Assembly: GCA_020726505.1 (NCBI GenBank)
Contig: JAHLEZ010000002.1
Span: 4,774,001 to 4,838,000 of the forward strand
Reading direction: 5' to 3'
DNA length: 64,000 nucleotides
DNA from: Leptodontidium sp. MPI-SDFR-AT-0119
Taxonomy: Eukaryota > Ascomycota > Leotiomycetes > Helotiales > Leptodontidiaceae
The notes under the pieces were generated by a model. The model searched no databases and was not told the origin of the DNA. It saw nothing but the letters and a program-made list of their open reading frames with translations. Of the stretch, positions 59,530-64,000 are shown piece by piece; the first letter of the stretch is position 1; each line of letters starts with the position of its first letter. The position numbers and the translations under genes are program-made.

Positions 59530-61057
59530 TCAGCCAAAAGTTATCTTTTGTCTCGTCAGGTCTCTAAATACATCATCTAAAACCTGCCTCTTCCTCTTCG
59601 CCCCTTCACTCTCATTCTCGTCATCCTGCTTCAAAACTCTTTCCTCTTCCTCGTCAAGCTCATCATCTTCTGCGGTCCTAGGAAGCCAAGCTCTGATCTG
59701 CCCATCCGTATGGGAGGAGTAAAGTCCACCAGCTTGACCTCTCCACGTCAATCCTGTAATTCTGTTCTTGACATTCCTTTCTCCAGTTCTGGACCGGACT
59801 GCTGCGATGTTGGGACCGGGAACTTTGAGTCGTTTCAATAGTCTACCTTCGTGAAGTTCAAAAACAAGAAGCTCTTTTTCATTGGGATAGAAGAGCAAAT
59901 CTTTGCTTGGTGCTGTTGTTCCAGGGGGAGTTGCAACGACAGGGAGGTTCGAAAGATGCCCGTTCTTCAGCATAGGCCCAAAGCTCGCAAGTGTGTTAGC
60001 ACCAGTTGCAGCATCCCAGACTCTGACCCTGTCATCGTGACCAGCTGAGATGATGTAAGAGCCATCGCCTGTCCAGGTCAAACCGTTCACAGCTGCCGAG
60101 TGAGACTTGCCGGAGTCTCTTGGGCGAGCACTTCTCCCCATTTCATCAGTTCCCGCAACACCGGTTGAGTCTTCCATGTCCAAAACGCCGAGTGCTCCTG
60201 AGCTTTTGCGGATATCCCATAGACGAGCAGTGCCATCTATGCCACCACTTGCCAGAATATGGCCTAATGTTGGGCTCCATGCCAGTGACAGCAACGCACC
60301 ATGATGACCAGCCAGTGAGTGCGTACTTGAGCCTGATCGGAGGTCAACAAGCCTTACAGTAGGATGTTGAGTAGCACATGCAACTAGCAGGTGATTTGCG
60401 ATTGGGGAAAGGGCATGAGTGTAGACTATTGAGCTAAGGTCAAAGTCTCCGGAGACTGCAAGCGTCTCTGTAGAGTAGATCTTCAAGTGGTGATCATATG
60501 AAGTTGACAGGAAAGCCCCAGAGTCGAAGGGAAAGAATCTGAGTTGTGTGATTCCAAACTTGTGGGTTAAGGATGTCCTGGAACGGAGTAAGTACTGAGT
60601 AAAGTAGATGATGTGGCTGAACAGCTTACTTTGGGACAATACTTGAAGGCTTGAATGTGTGTTTTGCCCCAGGAATATTTTCATCTAGATCCCATAGTTT
60701 TATGGAGGAATCTGCACCTCCAGAGAGGAGACTGTTGTATGTTGTACTTAGTGAGTGGACAATGAATGAAGTTTGGACATGATATCCTCACAGTCTGTTG
60801 TCGATGTCTATGGCCAAGCTGTTTACTCCGGACTGATGAGCCCATATCTTGGACTCGGTATTTTTCTCTTGTAGAGGAGCTCTGGATTGTGAGGCTTGAT
60901 CCTCATCGTCATCGACGAGAACAGCTTCTTTCTCACCACCACTGAACCGCAGCCTTGGACCAGGCTGAATGGAATGGATGCGCTGTGAGGTCTGGATACG
61001 GGCAAAGGCTTGTGGGCCTAAGTTGCCCGTTGATCGGTCAAATAGTAACTGATTCAT
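59530..61057 (-). CDS. WD40 protein of the CSA/ERCC8 (Rad28) type
   Basis: WD40 propeller that in animals and yeasts is the substrate receptor of a Cul4-DDB1 ligase in transcription-coupled nucleotide excision repair. Three exons, 60792-61057, 60630-60731 and 59530-60577, encode 471 residues. The start MNQLLFDRSTGNLGPQAF at 61057 is favoured over the frame's first Met at 61201 because it gives the family N-terminus. WD signatures include LLSGGADSSIKLWDLD, FLSTSYDHHLKIYS, ILASGGIDGTARLWDIR and IISAGHDDRVRVWDA. HQSGVNSLAIDIDNR precedes the first blade. The C-terminus is acidic then basic (EDDELDEEEERV, AKRKRQ). CSA is the best match from the order of blades and N-terminus, but another DWD-box WD40 protein is possible. 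Its start is 197 bp from a divergent gene. Confidence 0.8.
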
Positions 61058-61254
61058 ACATATGTTATTACGATTGAACTGCTGTTGATGGAGTTGAAGG
61101 AATGTTGATGTTGAAGTCACGATAGAAGGGCGTGGTGGCGGCCGAGGCTGACATCCAAGACGTGAGGCCACCAAACTAGTAGTGCCTGGCCTTGCTCTCA
61201 TTGTTCATCCAAAATTTGGGACATTGCGCGTCGACACAACATTCAACATCCAAC
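61058..61254. promoter_or_regulatory. Compact divergent promoter
   Basis: Only 197 bp separate the start codons of the CSA-like gene (-) and a small gene (+), so both 5' leaders and promoters must share or overlap this space. The minus-strand frame stays open through much of it, which slightly weakens the choice of the CSA start. No TATA box seen. Confidence 0.5.
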
Positions 61255-61896
61255 ATGACTTCGAAGGCAATTACGCAGGGCGCATTCTTGAACCCAGAGC
61301 CCTCAACTGAAGTCTCAATCGGAGACGAGAAGGCGCAGAATTACAGACATCCCACAGTCTACGATGCGGTTGCAGGTACATTCTCTCGCCGCCTTGCGCA
61401 AATCCCCAATTGACACTGTTCAGGTCGCATATCCCTCGCAGGATTCATTCCGAAGCATGTAATCGTGGCCTCAACACGAGATACCGTCTCATCCTCTACC
61501 ACTGCGATTGCGCCAGAAGCCGTCCTATTTCGAGGCAAGAATGCCCCCACCAGATACGCCGAATCTGACATATACTTCATGAACGAAAGACAATCCATAC
61601 AAGGCCTTCCAGAATCGGATCTTCTCAAGGCCTTACATTGCTATACATCTGATTTCTACTCACGAGCTACGATAGATGGTGGAAGCGGGGATTGGAAGAG
61701 CATGGACGAGACAGCTTTGATTGCTTTGGGGATTCTCATGGAAGAAGCATCACTGGCAAGTCTGGGGCAAACCGGGGACCTCGCATTTACAGAAGGGGAA
61801 CAATACACCGATCATCCTCTGAAGGATAATGATCGCGAGCCGCGGAGTTTCAAGAAAAGACCTGCGAAAAAGCGTCGACTTGACAATACGAGCTGA
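61255..61896 (+). CDS. Small protein of unknown function with basic C-terminus
   Basis: Two exons, 61255-61375 and 61424-61896, encode 197 residues; the 48-nt intron joins VYDAVAG to RISLAGFIPKHVIVAST. Not recognised. It has an ordered-looking central region (LFRGKNAPTRYAESDIYFMN, SDLLKALHCYTSDFYS, MDETALIALGILMEEA) and a strongly basic end (FKKRPAKKRRLD) that looks like a nuclear localisation signal. No membrane segment or signal peptide. The head-to-head position with the CSA-like repair gene gives a weak hint of co-expression. Confidence 0.7.
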
Positions 61897-64000
61897 GGAG
61901 GACCGAGAGGCGAATTGTTTACTTTTTTCCCATTCTCAGAAAATAATGCCTCACTCAGCTCGTCCAGCTTCCAGTCCGTGACAGCGGCACAAAGCAAGCA
62001 TCTTGCTTGAAGATTCATCTGCGCGTCATCCCGAATCTGGGGATGCGAGTTTAGGGGATCCTTTGTTTTCTTTTTCAAAAAACCCGGTCTAGCACCGTAC
62101 CTACCCGAGGATCTTCTTTTCTTTTTCGAGAGGCGTCCAGCTGAAAAACTGGATTTTCTTTCTGGGGAAAGCGACGAACCTTATTCATTCGAGGACCGCT
62201 CTGGACGTATCTCCGTCGGCAGTTTTCACTCTTTCATGGTGTTTATGTCGTCACTGGTATGCCTCTGATTTCAGAGGCTGAGATCCGAGACAGAAAGTCT
62301 CACTCGAACGCCAACTTCCTCCACCCTTCAGTGTCGGTGAAGCTCAGAACCCCGAACCCGGCGTTTACTCATCAAATCCTTCGAACTCCAAAGACAATGG
62401 CGGCGACCACGCCCAATAATGAGATGTTGGAGTCGAACCTCGCTGCCGTTGGAACTTGCCGCACTCTTCTTGCCGTCTTCGAGGATCGGTACGGAGCTTT
62501 CCAGCATAATGGCTGGGGCAGTCCCTGCGATTTTGTGTATATTCCTCTTTGAGCCTTTATGGAAATGGAATCGGAGATGCGTTGAACACCATCCGCCAAT
62601 GAGATGAGAATGAATCGAGGCTAATTTTATATGCATTCGTAAGGTCACATCTGGCAATCATGAAGTGGCATTGTACCGAGATACCCTGTGTTAATAATCA
62701 AAGTCGGTGCGGCCCACGTGGAAGCAGTCAAAGCACATGCGAAAAGAGTCGATTTCAGAAGCATCGCCGTTGCCCAACTTCACAGCAGGGACGGATCGGC
62801 ACGCTATTCGTAGAAATTACTTCAGGCAAAACCATGATCGACGAAGTGCCGTTGGTCAGGTGCGCACCGTTTGAGATTGCGACGTCGAGAATGGCAGCAA
62901 GCCATGGCCGGCCCCCAAAGCGGAGAATTGTTTGCTCATGCAAGTCAATCGACAAGCCGACATCGAGCAACGGATGTCTACTGGAGTTGGGCATGAAGCC
63001 GAACCGCTGCTGCCGGGATCAGCATTAGACAGATACGTGCCGACACTGGGACGAGGCGGCTGTGAGCTCGACAATCGCCTTCCTGACCCTCTGGTTCGGA
63101 GGAGCGGGCAGAAAAACGACCTGTCACTTTTCTCGAGGCCGTGTACCGTGTCCCAGATGAGGATCTTTCGGCCCAGCAAACCTCAAAACCTGGCGGTTGG
63201 GCGTCTCCACCTCCTGTATAGACCGAAACCCGCTCGGCTCCCACAGACTCCCAAGGATGTTAGCAGTGCAGCACACCATTGTTCGCTCCGCTCCGAGGTG
63301 TGCCGTCTTTGCAAAGGACCCCTGTTCTTATGGCCGCCTCATTTTTGAGATCTGCACTCTGGACAGATGGAAAACGCTCTTCTTCATGGATGCATCTATG
63401 GAAGACCTCGGATCAGAGAGCCGAATTCTTAGGGCTTCAAATGTTCCCAGTCTCCTAGGCCAATGGAGTCTTGTCCCGGTTGAAAGTCAAAGTGAGACCA
63501 TTTGTAGATGTGCGGAGTATTTTCTTTTCAGGAGTATATTCATTCAGGAGTATAGGAGGATAACCGTGCGACTTTCTGCAGCCTTGCCGCCTCATCTATT
63601 TGAGAATGTTGCTTTGACATTCGTCTGCGCGGCCGCATTTCATGAACGAGAAACCACACTGATACAATCGAAATTTTCTACTTGTCGACCCATTCTTCAG
63701 ATTGCCATGGCGGTGTCGCGACCCAATGTCTTCGAAAGTCTCGTTTCTGATAAGTGGTTGTTGCTACGAAGTCTCAGCCTTGCATTGACCTGTGGAAGAG
63801 CGGTCACATTTGCCGAGGCTACCAAACCAGCGAACCAACATTTCAGTGAGTCGCAACGTATCTCGTTGTCGATTAGGTGGGCCTGCTCGGCCTGGAGATA
63901 GTAATAAAAATCATTAGTGCGGGCGGAATCTAGGTGAACCTGATTGATAGTCCATTTCAACGACTACTGGTCGCCGTTTTCTGACAAAAAGAGCGTTTCT
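61897..64000. other. Right-hand end, no gene recognised
   Basis: The longest open frame (63197-63901, 234 codons, plus strand) has no recognisable domain or codon pattern distinct from its surroundings. A gene extending past the window edge cannot be excluded. Confidence 0.4.

Noticed and set aside
63197..63901. 234-codon frame near the right edge
   Set aside because: Longest frame there but no family resemblance; could be chance. Left unannotated.

Overview
The window reads as nuclear chromosomal DNA of a filamentous ascomycete (Pezizomycotina; the Leotiomycetes are my best guess, without decisive evidence). The signs are short introns (mostly 46-140 nt) with GTAAGT-like donors and CTAAC/CTGAC branch sites 10-20 nt before the acceptor, single genes on both strands with no operons, and a fungal gene complement (Mct1, Hem2, Mpp10, eL42, TRAPPC2L, cytochrome P450, secreted cysteine-rich proteins). 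I rebuilt exon structures by hand. Every full CDS model below sums to a whole number of codons with consistent phase, but none has transcript support.

Layout. 0-2.4 kb: no gene recognised. 2.5-6.7 kb: NUP133 (-). 7.5-9.7 kb: AFG1-type ATPase (+), divergent from NUP133. 10.0-12.4 kb: tandem pair of small secreted cysteine-rich paralogues (+). 12.8-17.0 kb: three housekeeping genes on the minus strand, TRAPPC2L/TCA17, MCT1 (mitochondrial malonyl transferase) and HEM2 (ALA dehydratase). 18.6-20.9 kb: large disordered protein of unknown function (+). 21.5-21.9 kb: small basic protein (-). 23.6-26.4 kb: MFS sugar transporter with 17 exons (-). 29.0-30.6 kb: SPX-domain membrane protein (-). 33.9-36.2 kb: MPP10 (+). 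38.5-39.7 kb: SAP-like plus membrane-domain protein (-). 40.2-42.3 kb: cytochrome P450 (-). 43.9-44.7 kb: ribosomal protein eL42 (+). 45.5-46.8 kb: 2H phosphoesterase (-). 46.8-50.75 kb: almost gene-free, with one weak gene model. 50.75-58.2 kb: a 2347-residue DNMT5-type protein (+) joining a cytosine-5 DNA methyltransferase, an SNF2 ATPase and a RING finger. 59.5-61.1 kb: CSA/ERCC8-like WD40 protein (-), with a small basic protein of unknown function (+) starting 197 bp away in the opposite direction. 61.9-64 kb: no gene recognised.

The most notable locus is the DNMT5-type gene. Its methyltransferase motifs I, IV, VI and VIII, its P-loop, its helicase motif VI and its RING cysteines are all present in one uninterrupted reading frame after splicing, so it appears intact. 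Other points of interest are the secreted paralogues (one needs a 10-nt microexon to keep a conserved cysteine), the intron-dense transporter with a probable GC-AG intron and a C28 intronic tract, and two fungal membrane proteins with uncommon domain pairs (SPX with about four TM segments; SAP-like with several TM segments). The genes do not form an obvious pathway cluster. Long gene-poor stretches (26.4-29.0, 30.6-33.9, 36.2-38.5, 46.8-50.75 kb) separate them.
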